A stretch of 64,000 nt of DNA. Origin: Puccinia triticina (lineage: Eukaryota; Basidiomycota; Pucciniomycetes; Pucciniales; Pucciniaceae). A program made the position numbers and the translations under genes. The stretch's first letter is position 1. Every line of letters starts with the position of its first letter. This document shows positions 32,590 through 43,997 of this stretch, piece by piece. The notes under the pieces were generated by a model. The model had not been told where the DNA came from, ran no database searches, and saw only the letters and a program-made list of their open reading frames with translations. The DNA lies in contig NC_070570.1 of NCBI RefSeq assembly GCF_026914185.1, forward strand, positions 3,038,001-3,102,000, given 5' to 3'.

Positions 32590-32700
32590 GAGAGGTGAGA
32601 ATCGTGAATATAAATAGGTGCGTCGCCGCCGCCTTTGATTTGATCATTTTAGTCACAGGGCCGGCGGAGGCGACGCATCTAATTATATTCGCGATTAATC
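32590..32700. repeat. Short foldback (GATGCGTCGCC)
   Basis: GTGAATATAAATAGGTGCGT (32606 on) faces an inverted counterpart (GACGCATCTAATTATATTCGC, ending about 32691), giving a roughly 30-bp imperfect stem around a GC-rich centre. MITE-like; no TSD was resolved. Confidence 0.45.
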
Positions 32701-32778
32701 ATTTGAGTCGCAGGGCCCTGAGAGGTATTGACTGGCTTTGCCATAATATTCGTCCTCTCAGGTTGGTCCTTTATTATA

Positions 32779-35198
32779 CGGACCTACTTCGCGCACTGCG
32801 AAAAACTCTTTGCGCACTGTGGGGGTCGTTGTCTCAACGTCCCGCCCCCAGTGCGCGCTTCCGCCACGGCTCTTTGCGCACTGTGCATTCCCCCGAAAAA
32901 ACGGCTTACTTTTCTGGATATATTTTTCGATGAGTCAATAGAACGAACTTTTATGATCCCCCTAAAGAATAATCAAGTCATTCAGGGGTCTCCTTGAGCC
33001 TAGAGAAAATTGACATGAAAAAATCATATTTGAACACGGCAGGGACCTGTAATACCGCTTCCTGTGCCCCATTAGCCCCAAAAATTTCACAGTATCATGG
33101 TACATGTGCAAATTCATGACCTGATAATTTTCAGAATTTTCACCAGCTTTCCCTTAGCCCAAATAGGTATTGCGTTTATTATTTTGCCTATATGTATAAC
33201 TTTTTTGTTACACACACCAAAGGCACAAAATATTGAGAGCACAGAGAACTATGCTTCAAATTAATTCCCTGAAATTCCTAGCAATAGTGTGTCATTATAA
33301 AATGAGATATAAGGGGTGCGCAGCAGGCTTAGGAGGAAAATTACTGCTAACTGTATAGCTTTTTTTTTCGGACTTACTTCGCGCACTGCAAAAAACTCTT
33401 CGCGCAGTCCCAAACACTTTGCGCACTGCGGGTGAAATACACAACTTTTTCAAGATTTTTTTTGACCAATCAATAGAAAGCCCTTTAATTGGTCTCTCTG
33501 AATTTTTTGGGAGTTTTTTGAAGCATTCTTCCACGTTCAAAAAAATCATAAAAAACCAGAACAAAGGTATGATGTGGGGGCCTAAAAAACAAGGTTCCTA
33601 TAGCCCAAAAATTCCAAATCATTTATTGGGTAATGAAATATATAAAAACAGCTCTTTTGGAAATTTTTAGCTAATTTGTGGAAGGATAAGGGTCCGAAAA
33701 ATGAGGATATTTTAGAGGCAATGTGCTATCATGTGGTGAAATTTCCTCATTTTGCATACCCTTATTTTTGCACAAAGTGGCTCAAAAGTATCAAAGTAGC
33801 TGTTCTTATATATTTCATTACTCAATAAATGATTTGGAATTTTTGGGCTATAGGAACCTTGTTTTTTAGGCCCCCACATCCTACCTTTGTTCTGGTTTTT
33901 TATGATTTTTTTTTAACGTGGAAGAATGCTTCAAAAAACTCCCAAAAAATTCAGAGAGACCAATTAAAGGGCGTTCTATTGATTGGTCAAAAAAAAATCT
34001 TGAAAAAGTTGTGTATTTCACCCGCAGTGCGCGAAGTGTTTGGGACTGCGCGCACTGTGCAGTGCGCAAAGAGTTTTTTGCAGTGCGCGAAGTAAGTCCG
34101 TTTTTTTTACGCACCCAAACAGTCCCAAAATTTCAGAAATGTTTTCATTGTGGATATTCTCCCCGCCATAAATTTCTTGGCAATAGTGTGTCATGATAAC
34201 ATGAGATATAAGGGGTGCGCGGCGGGCTTAGGAGGAAAATGGCTGCTACATGTATAGATTTTTTGTTACACACTGAAACAGTCTGAAATTTTCAGGAATG
34301 TTTCCATTTTGCATATTCTCCGCGCCATAAAGCTCTTAGCAATAGTGTGTCATTAAAACATGAGATAAGTTAGCAGTCATTTTCCTACTAAGCCCGCTGC
34401 GCACCCCTTATATCTCATGTTATCATGACACACTATTGCCAAGAAATTTATGGCGCGGAGAATATCCACAATGAAAACATTTCTGAAATTTTGGGACTGT
34501 TTGGGTGTGTAACAAAAAAGCTATACAGTTAACAGTAATTTTCCTACTAAGCCTGGCGCGCACCCCTTATATCTCTGGGAAAAATTCTGAAAATTATCAG
34601 GTCATGAATTTGCACATGTGCCATGATAATGTGTAAGTTTTGGGGCTACTGGGGCACAGGAAGCGATATTACAGGTCCCTGCCGCGTTAAAATATGATTT
34701 TTTCATGTCAATTTTCTCTAGGCTCAAGGAGACCCCTAAATGACTTGATTATTTTTTAGGGGGATCATAAAAAGCCAATTTATTGATTCATCAAAAAATA
34801 TCTCAAGAAATGCAAGCCGTTTTTTTGGCGGAAAATGCACTGCGCGAAGAGCCGTGGCAGAAGCGCGCACTGGGGGCTGGACGTCGAGACAACGACCCCC
34901 ACAGTGCGCAAAGGGTTTTCCGCAGTGCGCGAAGTAAGTCCGTTAAAATATGATTATTTCATCTCAATTTTCTTTAGGCTCAAGGAGACCACCAAACGAC
35001 TTGATTATATTTTGGGGGGGTCATAAAGGTTGTTCTGTCGACTCATTGAAAAAATATCTCCAGAAAAGTAAGCCGTTTTTTTGGGGGAATGCACAGTGCG
35101 CAAAGAGCCGTGGCGAAAGCGCGCACTGGGGGCGGGACTTCAAGAAGACAACCCCCACAGTGCGCAAAGAGTTTTTTGCAGTGCGCGAAGTAGGTCCA
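32779..35198. mobile_element. Nested foldback TIR transposon, 8-bp TSD
   Basis: A 2420-bp element flanked by TTATTATA (32771-32778 and 35199-35206). Both ends carry GGACCTACTTCGCGCACTGC in inverted orientation, and the arms stay complementary for several hundred bp (for example the segments around 32990-33070 and 34670-34740). The right arm carries a tandem extra terminal copy (34943-35198 repeats 34690-34942). There is no coding capacity. An 8-bp TSD fits hAT or some Mutator-like elements, but the TIR sequence does not allow a firm superfamily call. Confidence 0.8.
33369..34100. mobile_element. Inner foldback element inserted in the outer one
   Basis: 732 bp, ends GGACTTACTTCGCGCACTGC inverted, almost a complete palindrome centred near 33700. 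It is flanked by T8 on both sides (33361-33368 and 34101-34108), i.e. an 8-bp TSD in a T run. The opposite arm of the outer element keeps the empty site (GTAACAAAAAAGCTATACAG at about 34507-34526), which proves insertion. Confidence 0.85.
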
Positions 35199-35652
35199 TT
35201 ATTATATTAAAAATCACAAGGGGAAATGCTGCGCAAAAAAAGTACTTGCTGACGTAATTAATGATTTTTAATTAATTGTTTTGACATTGCGCACTAGGTG
35301 AATACCAAGCTTAAGACAGCCTCTAGAGCCCCGCAGGGTCTGTCTCACAGAGAGGCTTGCCCCCAAGCGCCGAAATTTGGTGTGGAAGCTGACGGGCCTT
35401 AGAGCATTCACATTGGTTGGGTTAAATTGCCGGGTTAAGGCGAGTTAACCCAACCAAACCTGATTGGCCACTTGCATTGCTTCCGGGTTAACATCGGGTT
35501 AACAAACCAGAAGTTTGATTTCAGGTTTGTGGTCGCTAAATTTAGCAACTGCTAACCTGAAATCAAACCTCTGGTTTGCTAGTCCAGGTTTGATTCAGGG
35601 GAAATTCAAATCATCTCCAACTTCGTCAACACCCACCAGTGCCACCAGCACA

Positions 35653-37102
35653 ATGACTAAACCAAAGCGGACTCGCACAAGCAACTTCACCCCCATCAAA
35701 GATGAACAACTGGCCCGCAGCTGCAATGGTGGGCCGCTACACTACATGTAGTACGTAGTTCAGCGCAGTGTAGCGGATCTAAACTACAAATGACAGGGTC
35801 TTCCGTTAGCGGGCAGTGATTGCCCGCTAGTCTACTGCTAACAGGCACCCCTTGAAACTACAGGGCCTCTATCGCCGCTATCATCACTAGCAGTGCTATT
35901 CAACCGCTAAAAAAGCTGATAGCGCTGTTAGCGCCCGTTAGCGTAGCGTAGTGGCCTGTAGCCGGCGCTACAACTAACGGCAATGTGTCAGGAACTACAC
36001 AACGCTAAACTAGTGGATAGCGCACGCTACTGATAGTTTAGCGTAGCGGCCCACCGTTGGTACCTGGATTGAGATCTTGAAGGACATTATAACCAATAAA
36101 TTGCAGACCATTGGATCCTTCTGGGTACAAGTACAAGAAACATTCAAAGGCCTCTCAGGCACACATAAGGAGGTTGTCACTTTAACGAATTGGTATGTTT
36201 TTTAGTTGCATGTCTGTCTTCTGACTTCATACCTCAAAATGAGTTGAAATGATCTGATTTTATTTTTATTTTTTTCTATTTGGGTGGGACTTGCTTTGAA
36301 AATCAACCATGAAGTTTTCAGCCCATTACAACAAGTTCATAGACCACCCTCCCTCTGGATCTGCCCCTGCCAACTATGTGAAGATAGCTAAAAAGGCCTA
36401 CTACGAGGAAACACAAAAGGTCTTTTTGTATGACACAGCTTGGTTGATTCTGTACCCGCATGAGAAGTAGAGGGACACCAGCAGTATCCGGAAAAAGAAA
36501 ACTCAGCCAACTCCAAACACTGCGGAAAGCACTCCACAGACCTCCAATTCCACGCAATTGCCACACCCCTTGATTGAAGAGACCAGTAACCTCCCAAACC
36601 AAGAGAGTGGACCAACTGGGTTCATCCAATTGGAATCAAAAGTGCTAAACGCAAAGAAGCAGAGCTTGAAATTGCCCACAAGAAGGTTAAGCTTCTTGAA
36701 AAGAACTTGGTCGAGGGCTATAAACAAATTGCCCAGTTTGATTGAGCCAATCAACTCCAAGAAGAGACAAATCGCATTCAGCAGGAGCACGCGGACGGCT
36801 TACATGTGCAAATCAAGATGTCCATCATGGAGAAGGACCTCAGTAAGCTCGACGAATTTGCTCAAGAATACTACCTTGAAAAAAAGAAAGAGATCATTCA
36901 AGACATGCAAAGAAACGAAGCTGACAATCAAGCTCGACAGGATGCTGCCAATCAAGCTCAATCAATGTCGCAAGCCAATCAAAAAGCATACAAAGAAGAT
37001 AACAAAGACAAATATGATGAAGATGAAGACACTTTACCTTCCCCATCTTCTTTTTTTCCTGTATCAGATCCAACTCTTGACCCCAGCTTGGATTTCTTGT
37101 AG
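35653..37102 (+). pseudogene. NAM-like accessory protein of PIF/Harbinger
   Basis: The N-terminus (NFTPIKDEQLARS) is cut by a 336-bp MITE and resumes W-IEILKDIITNKLQTIGSFW, a SANT/Myb-like segment of the type 'x-W-x-x-I-x-x-D-P-I-x-G-T-N-Q...F-W'. An intron-like gap follows. Then come FSAHYNKFIDHPPSGSAP, the PIG-x-K-x-A-K-R-K signature (PIGIKSAKRKEAELE), a coiled-coil-like K/E/Q-rich tail and the stop at 37102. Defects seen: the MITE, at least one frameshift near 36300, and a nonsense TGA at 36743-36745. Family knowledge: these proteins bind DNA and assist the Harbinger transposase. Clearly dead. Confidence 0.75.
35724..36059. mobile_element. MITE of the CAAYGGTG family, 7-bp TSD
   Basis: 336 bp, ends CAATGGTGGGCCGCTAC and inverted GTAGCGGCCCACCGTTG. 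Flanked by GCAGCTG (35717-35723) and GTACCTG (36060-36066), a slightly decayed 7-bp duplication. Removing the element plus one 7-mer restores the NAM-like frame (ARS-W-IE). The interior consists of TAGCG/CGCTA words. Confidence 0.8.
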
Positions 37103-37135
37103 TTTCTTTCTTATCTGGCCCTGCGGCATTAACTT

Positions 37136-37360
37136 CACTGAGCCCGGCGCATAGTGGCCAGCGTAAGCAAAGAATAAGTCCCTCTGGAGTGTATTGCGAA
37201 GTACTCCTGTGCTGTTATCTTCACTAAGCCGCCAGTGTAAACAAAGAATAATTTTCTCTGGAGTATATTGTGAAGTGTCCCTGTGCCGTTATCTTCACTC
37301 AGCGGCTGGCACATAGCGGCCGGCGTAATAAAGTTTTCCCTGGAGTGTGTTGCAAAGTGT
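37136..37360 (+). repeat. Tandem repeat of about 85 bp, three copies
   Basis: Three imperfect units, each with GCGTAA(G)CAAAGAATAA, CTGGAGTGTATTG and TGTTATCTTCACT-AAGC motifs. Confidence 0.7.
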
Positions 37361-37589
37361 GAGCGGGCAATCTCATGTCTTACTCCCAATCTGAGGTTAC
37401 ATTGGGAGAAACTGAAGCATCAAAGTGAAAAAGAAAAAAAGGTATTGCTAGATGGAAAATAGAAAATGTATATAATCTATTCCATGGCACTGCTGTCTGT
37501 ATGTTTGGCATCATTGTCTGAATCCTCATTGGAATCATTTGAATCATAATCAATCTCTTTGTCGTTTGAATCATCAATCCTTTGCTCTC

Positions 37590-38880
37590 TTATAAACCAC
37601 GCCGTAACCATTGCACGTTGACAAGGTCTTCGATCAAGTATGAATGTTGCAGTCGAGATTGAACATCCATTCTTCGGAAGTTGATTTAGTTGCTTGTGAG
37701 TGGTGGCTGATTTGGTTCTGGAGGTATCACTCGAGTATTGTAAGGAATATTAGTTGGAGGAGCAAAGGAGCAATCATTCCATTCGTCTATGAGCATATTA
37801 TGTAGGATAATACAGCACATTATAAAATGTGAGCCTGAGTCTCTTATGTGACTACAGGACACAGAGAAAAGGAGGGGGAATTTTTTGGATTTCTTGGGAT
37901 GAAAAATACAAACAATGAGAGAGAAAGAAAGAGAGAAAGAGAGAAGATCAGGACTAGACTTTAAGTCTTTTAAATATGATCTGGGCTATTCTCAACCTGG
38001 AAAAGTTGGATACCAGCTGTGCAAGGCCAAGAGAGTGCAACAGCCTCCACTCACAGCAAGGAAACATTGGTGGGATTCAGAATTAGGGTTACTACTCTGC
38101 TCTGATTTTATAGGTCTTAATCAGAGACAACCTTTTGATCTTTGATGATTGAAAGAGTTAAAGAAAAGAAGAAAAAATCAAGAGCAACAGAGTTTAACTC
38201 TGGATAAGCAAGGTTCAGTTAAAGAGTTTACTTACGGTCAATATCCTAGGTGCCTGTGACGGTAGGTATACTGGGAGCGTGGTAATCTCTTTGGTGGTGA
38301 TCCTGGGTTATCTGGGGTGTGGTTCTGGTGTGCTGAAGTCTGCAGATCCTCCTCAGGCAAGGGGGATCCTGGCTTTGAAATTTTTTGCAGTTTGCTTCTG
38401 TAATTACATATGTACATGTGGTTTGGAGCGCCTGGTAGCGTGACACGTCACAACTGAGCATGCGCGCCACAACTCAAGAACTCAGGGAAGGAGTAGAGTT
38501 ACAAAGAATTGGTAGGTTGTAACTAGGGTTAAAATTGCATGAGGAAACAGAATATGAAGTCAAAACAAGGATCTTTCTTAACATGAAAAAGATATGAAGT
38601 AATTCATATATGTAAAAAGTAGAAAAAGGCAGACTTTAGGTCAGCTGTGTTGACTCTAAGGCTGACAAAATCTTTTGACCTCAGAAGGTTTCACAGACAC
38701 TTTCAACCCCGGTCTTCCCTGGTTGTCCCCGCAGAGTATGCCAATCAGACTGAGAACAAAGAAGTATAATGGTTGCCTTGTATCCAATGCTCTTTGCCCT
38801 CTCCAATGGAAATCTTTCACCCTCATCCAACACCAATTCTGTGCCCATAAAAAACAACAAATTCATGATGGACTAGGAGA
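37590..38880 (-). pseudogene. PIF/Harbinger transposase relic, split by a solo LTR
   Basis: On the minus strand, the segment left of the LTR encodes CCIILHNMLIDEWND, the typical C-terminal block of DDE_Tnp_4/Harbinger transposases. It continues past one nonsense codon (TAA) to the stop at 37590 (...LVNVQWLRRGL). Right of the LTR (38668 upward) degenerate coding-like sequence leads into RSKDF, which joins IMCCIILHN across the LTR. The catalytic core further upstream is not recognisable. It is convergent with the NAM-like gene at 35653-37102, so both may come from the same element. Confidence 0.65.
37828..38667 (-). mobile_element. Solo LTR (family 1), reverse orientation
   Basis: 840 bp. On the minus strand it begins TGTCAGCCTTAGAGT and ends GGCTCACA. 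It is homologous over its whole length to 43998-44843 and 61381-62226, at clearly lower identity, so it is an independent insertion. AAAAT occurs at both edges (37824-37828 and 38667-38671), overlapping the terminal bases. Excising it restores the Harbinger transposase codons (RSKDF-IMCC). Confidence 0.85.
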
Positions 38881-39121
38881 TATATCCATATCCAACCAAA
38901 CAGGTATGTTTTTGTCTCATTGATTTTGTGCCTAATTTTTTCATTGATTTTCCACTCTTTCCATGTCTCTTCAGATCCAGCACCAGCCCCATCGACCAAC
39001 TCTACCGGCACTACCCGCAAGAAATCTCAAAAAGAGAAACAAAACAACCAAGCAATGAAGTGTAAAAGGATGAACACAAGAACAAGCATAACAAATCAGC
39101 TCATTACCAGGAGCACGAGGA

Positions 39122-39689
39122 TATTGAGCTGTGTAAAGCCTGGATAGCCATAAGCAAAAACTCACAAATTGGTACCAATCAAAGTGCTGAGACGTTTTGG
39201 GATCAAGTCCACAAGATCTATACCAAATCAATCTCTGAGTCTGATCCAAGTCAAACTGCGAAGAGCTTGAAGAACAGATGGGCAGGCCTTCAGAAAAATA
39301 TCAGCAAGTTTTGAGGATTTGTGGTCCAAGTTGAGAACTTGAATCAGAGCGGAGCCTCCCTGGAAGACAACTTGAACATGGCTCTCTAACTCTTTGCTCA
39401 AGATCAAGTAGGTAAATCTTTTACTCACCTGCAATGCTACAACATACTTGTCAAGTGTCCCAAATGGCACAACTACTTTTGCCAGAAGATGTCGACTCCA
39501 CAATCCCAATCCAAAAATCGATCCCAAAGCCCAAGCCCCAATGGGCCTCAACCAAGGTCCAAACCTGTTGGAACAACCGTCAATGACAAGTCAATCTCCA
39601 CTAGTTGTGTCAGCCTACGTGATGCCAAGGATATTATCCTTCTAGCTACACGTGGTGCAAAGCAAGAAATTAGAGTTGTAAACCTCTAA
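39122..39689 (+). pseudogene. Second NAM-like accessory relic
   Basis: Plus-strand ELCKAWIAISKNSQIGTNQS, then ETFWDQVHKIY, then LKNRWAGLQKNISKF: the Myb/SANT-like part of the NAM-like Harbinger protein. Two in-frame stops follow (after NISKF and after NLNMAL), then SFTHLQCYNILVKCPKWHNY and a Ser/Pro-rich tail. It starts near a possible TSD-proximal region and ends just inside the right edge of the Harbinger relic. Dead. Confidence 0.7.
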
Positions 39690-39722
39690 GACAAAGGTAA
39701 AAGGGCTAATTCCAATGTAAAT

Positions 39723-41240
39723 GTTGGGAATTATGGCGTAAAAATAGGGCAATTTGGGCCAATTAGACGTAATAAAATTGATATAATTAATTTTAAGAGG
39801 GGCCGGATAAATCAGGGGTGTTTAATCCCTCTAGAATGAAGAACTGGGGCCTGTCAACAGGTGTGGTTTAAATCCCAGAAGGAAATGGCGGAGAATCTCA
39901 AGAGAAGGGGCTTAAAATTACTAGTATAAGACCCTAGAGGCACTTGAGGTTCTTCAGGCGTGAAGTTGGGCAGTTGAAGGCGCTCAGAGGAGGTAATCTT
40001 GAGGGCAGGGTGGTTACTGGGCAGCTTCAGGGCGGAAATTGGGGCTAAAAATCACAAAAGTAGGTATTTTACCTGGCAAATCACAGGCTAAGGAGGCTGT
40101 TGAAGGCGGGTAAAATTCTAGTAGGTAATGTAAAAGCTGGGGAATCTCCTTTTGGGCGGAGAAAGGGCCCTTTTTATAGCCTAGGCAGGCCTCCAGGGGC
40201 GCCCAGGGGACAGGGGGACACTTGTGGGCGCATTCTGAGGCAATTTGGTTGCGCTAGAAGGCGCTGTGGGTCGTGGAACCTTGGGGCTTGGATACAAGGG
40301 TTGCCAAGAGCCTTTTACAGAGGTTCTGCGTGTTTTTACACATGCCTTGCACGTCATGGGGGCTGGTTTGGGGGTTCTGTGACGCTCATTTCCGTGGAAA
40401 TGTGCCACAGAAGGTACTAGAACTGGCTTCTGTGTACTTGTACACGTGCAAGCAGTGCTTCATACATGTTCTGGAGGCGCTTATTAAGTGCTCCAGTTCA
40501 TTTGACCCCTTCTACATATTTACTACAGTTGTAATTTACACGTAGTGAGGCTTGGGAGAAGCTGGGGCGCTTTCTAGTGTCTCCTGTGCACGTTGCAAGA
40601 GCCTTTTTCCATCTAGAATGTTTTGATATTGAATGAAGTGGTAATTACATCTTGTTTGGTGATTAATTACATGTGTACAAGACATATAACACATGTAATA
40701 TTGCTATTGGGGCGTATTCTGGCCCATTCTTACTTACTGGTAACCTGAGCGCTTTGGTTGCGGGCTAGCTTATGCATTATGCATATATGTACACTAGGAG
40801 CGCGGGCTTGAGCTCTAGGCAACAGAGCACGCGGGCTTGGGTGCGCCACGCAACAAATAAAGCCATCTTTTAAAATATACACAACACCTCAGTTACGTGA
40901 CTGAAGATGGGTGTAAATATATGTACTTATATATATATGTGCATACAAGTGCATCTACGCGGGGCGTGATGCACTTGCGCAAACTTTGAAGTTAGTTTAC
41001 ACAAGGAAGGGATAATAATTAAGGGTACTTGTAAGTGAGGTACCCTAGGTTATTTTACCCGTAGAATAAGAATCTTCTATAATATTTCACATATTAATTA
41101 CATAAAGCTGAGTAATTAATTATTTATATATGTATTTAATGTTTTTGCGTAGTTTTACATATGTAGAAGTAATAATGTCTCTTTCATATGTAACACTACT
41201 TTTTATGGTTTTATTTGTATGATTTCTATGTCACGGTGGC
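39723..41240. other. Non-coding, possibly another LTR
   Basis: Starts TGTTGGGAATTATGG immediately after the Harbinger end. It contains no supported gene and is AT-rich from about 40600. The start has LTR-like TG..., but I could not find a matching end or TSD. Confidence 0.25.
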
Positions 41241-41259
41241 TCTGCCACAGTAGCCAGCT

Positions 41260-41515
41260 GACAAGTTGGGCTGATAGAGGTTCCAATTGTCCAATGGGGA
41301 AAAAAAGGTCAAAGCCCTTCACCAATAAAAGGCCAAAGGTGCAGAGGACTGGAAAGATAAAGTTAGAGCAGCTCAGCAAGAAATAGCTTTGCAACTGAAG
41401 AGACAGAACAATATCTACAAACTCAAGGCGCAAACGGTGATTATGACAAAGGACTTGAATGACTGTAATCATACAGCCCATCATTTTTTTTGAATTGAAG
41501 CAAGAGTAAATACTT
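41260..41515 (+). pseudogene. C-terminal NAM-like relic next to the array
   Basis: The frame with CPMGKKRSK / KVKALHQ, followed by WKDKVRAAQQEIALQLK... and KAQTVIMTKDLND, resembles the PIG-x-K-x-x-K-x-L signature and coiled-coil tail of the NAM-like accessory proteins. Frame changes and a stop are present. The palindromic array starts 20-30 bp downstream. Confidence 0.45.
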
Positions 41516-41533
41516 GAAAATCTTGAATCAAAC

Positions 41534-43234
41534 GGTACTATGAATAGTGCCTCGGTACTATGAATAGTGCCTCTGGCACTATGAATAGTGCCTCGGTACT
41601 ATGAATAGTGCCTCTGGCACTATGAATAGTGCCTCGGTACTATGAATAGTGCCTCTGGCACTATGAATAGTGCCTCGGTACTATGAATAGTGCCTCTGGC
41701 ACTATGAATAGTGCCTCGGTACTATGAATAGTGCCTCTGGCACTATGAATAGTGCCTCGGTACTATGAATAGTGCCTCTGGCACTATGAATAGTGCCTCG
41801 GTACTATGAATAGTGCCTCTGGCACTATGAATAGTGCCTCGGTACTATGAATAGTGCCTCTGGCACTATGAATAGTGCCTCGGTACTATGAATAGTGCCT
41901 CTGGCACTATGAATAGTGCCTCGGTACTATGAATAGTGCCTCTGGCACTATGAATAGTGCCTCTGGCACTATGAATAGTGCCTCTGGCACTATGAATAGT
42001 GCCTCTGGCACTATGAATAGTGCCTCTGGCACTATGAATAGTGCCTCTGGCACTATGAATAGTGCCTCTGGCACTATGAATAGTGCCTCTGGCACTATGA
42101 ATAGTGCCTCTGGCACTATGAATAGTGCCTCTGGCACTATGAATAGTGCCTCTGGCACTATGAATAGTGCCTCTGGCACTATGAATAGTGCCTCTGGCAC
42201 TATGAATAGTGCCTCTGGCACTATGAATAGTGCCTCTGGCACTATGAATAGTGCCTCTGGCACTATGAATAGTGCCTCTGGCACTATGAATAGTGCCTCT
42301 GGCACTATGAATAGTGCCTCTGGCACTATGAATAGTGCCTCTGGCACTATGAATAGTGCCTCTGGCACTATGAATAGTGCCTCTGGCACTATGAATAGTG
42401 CCTCTGGCACTATGAATAGTGCCTCTGGCACTATGAATAGTGCCTCTGGCACTATGAATAGTGCCTCTGGCACTATGAATAGTGCCTCTGGCACTATGAA
42501 TAGTGCCTCTGGCACTATGAATAGTGCCTCTGGCACTATGAATAGTGCCTCTGGCACTATGAATAGTGCCTCTGGCACTATGAATAGTGCCTCTGGCACT
42601 ATGAATAGTGCCTCTGGCACTATGAATAGTGCCTCTGGCACTATGAATAGTGCCTCTGGCACTATGAATAGTGCCTCTGGCACTATGAATAGTGCCAGAG
42701 GCACTATGAATAGTGCCTCTGGCACTATGAATAGTGCCTCTGGCACTATGAATAGTGCCTCTGGCACTATGAATAGTGCCTCTGGCACTATGAATAGTGC
42801 CTCTGGCACTATGAATAGTGCCTCTGGCACTATGAATAGTGCCTCTGGCACTATGAATAGTGCCTCTGGCACTATGAATAGTGCCTCTGGCACTATGAAT
42901 AGTGCCTCTGGCACTATGAATAGTGCCTCTGGCACTATGAATAGTGCCTCTGGCACTATGAATAGTGCCTCTGGCACTATGAATAGTGCCTCTGGCACTA
43001 TGAATAGTGCCTCTGGCACTATGAATAGTGCCTCTGGCACTATGAATGGTGCCTCTGGCACTATGAATAGTGCCTCTCTGGCACTATGAATAGTGCCTCT
43101 GGCACTATGAATAGTGCCTCTGGCACTATGAATGGTGCCTCTGGCACTATGAATGGTGCCTCTGGCACTATGAATAGTGCCTCTGGCACTATGAATGGTG
43201 CCTCTGGCACTATGAATGGTGCCTCTGGCACTAT
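41534..43234 (+). repeat. CACTATGAATAGTGCC array A
   Basis: 1.7 kb. The left part (41534 to about 41950) is a 41-bp dimer alternating GGTACTATGAATAGTGCC and GGCACTATGAATAGTGCC with TCT or TC spacers. The rest is about 60 copies of a 21-bp monomer (GGCACTATGAATAGTGCC plus TCT). Each monomer is a perfect 8-bp inverted repeat around GA, and the junction AGTGCC-TCT-GGCACT is a second palindrome. One unit at 42697-42699 has AGA instead of TCT. Units with AATGGTGCC and one 23-bp unit cluster at the right edge. The open frames MNSASGT(n) and VPEALFI(n) are artefacts. Confidence 0.98.
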
Positions 43235-43814
43235 TTCCAAATCTTTGACTGATGTATCTAAGAGGTATTTGCTTTCATGAATGGAAACCACTGCGTTGCA
43301 AAAACTATCCATGCTCTCCATAGAGGTGCTCTTTGATAGCTGTAAGTATTTTTTGTTACAGTCAGTGGCACATCCATAAGGAAGCATTCATAAAGCGCCA
43401 GTGATCTTCAGTAGAGGATGTATTCCAAGCTTTCCTAGTGCATTGCGCTTTTGAACAAATCATTCATTGTATTCTTCCACATCCCCAGCAATCTTCAAAA
43501 AGAGGTTGCAGCTCATTTGAAAACGTTGGCAAAAAGGTAGGTTCCAAGTAGAGCCGATCTTCAGAAAAGTAGTGCTGTACAAGCCTTTGATAGGCACCCT
43601 GAAAATCACGTGTTCAATTGGGTTGCTTTCCCGGCCTAGATCCACCATGAACTGACTCTTCCTCTTCTTCATCAAGCAGTAGGTTGATTTCCTGGATGAC
43701 TGTGTGTTTTATTATATTTGAGTTTGAAATCAAACACCGTCTTTGATTGAGCATTTGAATCAAATGTGGATCTTGGTGCTCCATGTTTGGTATACTAGAA
43801 TGACGGCCAACCAA
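43235..43814 (-). pseudogene. PIF/Harbinger transposase N-terminal part, copy A
   Basis: Minus strand, in order from 43814: HGGSRPGKQPN, then (other frame) the DFQGAYQRLVQHYFSEDRLY segment, FCQRFQMSCNLFLKIAGDVE, then MLPYGCATDCNKKYLQLSKS and FCNAVVSIHESKYLLDTSVK. These are the DNA-binding and pre-DDE blocks of Harbinger (DDE_Tnp_4) transposases. Several frame changes and stops are present. The array begins right after KDLE; the following block that survives in copy B (RGFPGMLG...) is missing here. Confidence 0.7.
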
Positions 43815-43997
43815 TTGCTATTTTGTCTTTGTCCCATCTTCCTGAAAGTGGACCAGCGTTTGAGTATTCTGATTGGTATGTTCAAGGTCAATCAAGAGTG
43901 TGATTGGCTGCAGCTATTTGAGGCTAGTTGATCAAGAACTGGGTGGATATTTTGAGGATGGCAATGGATTACCGTAGGGGGATTTGGAGATGGGGTT

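Larger units (their letters stand above)
35393..39720. mobile_element. PIF/Harbinger relic
   Basis: Left edge TTA-GAGCATTCACATTGG (about 35399-35416) and right edge CCAATGTAAATG (about 39711-39722) are inverted partners. A preceding TTA fits the 3-bp PIF/Harbinger TSD, although the right-hand TTA is not visible. Between them lie NAM-like accessory ORF remnants (plus strand) and a DDE transposase remnant (minus strand), the two gene types this superfamily carries. It was later hit by a MITE (35724-36059) and a solo LTR (37828-38667). Confidence 0.6.

Noticed and set aside
41907..43280. Open frames of 384-386 codons across array A (MNSASGT and VPEALFI repeats)
   Set aside because: Same reason: a stop-free 21-bp unit read in frame on both strands. 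There is no start context, no non-repeat domain and no sign of selection on codons.
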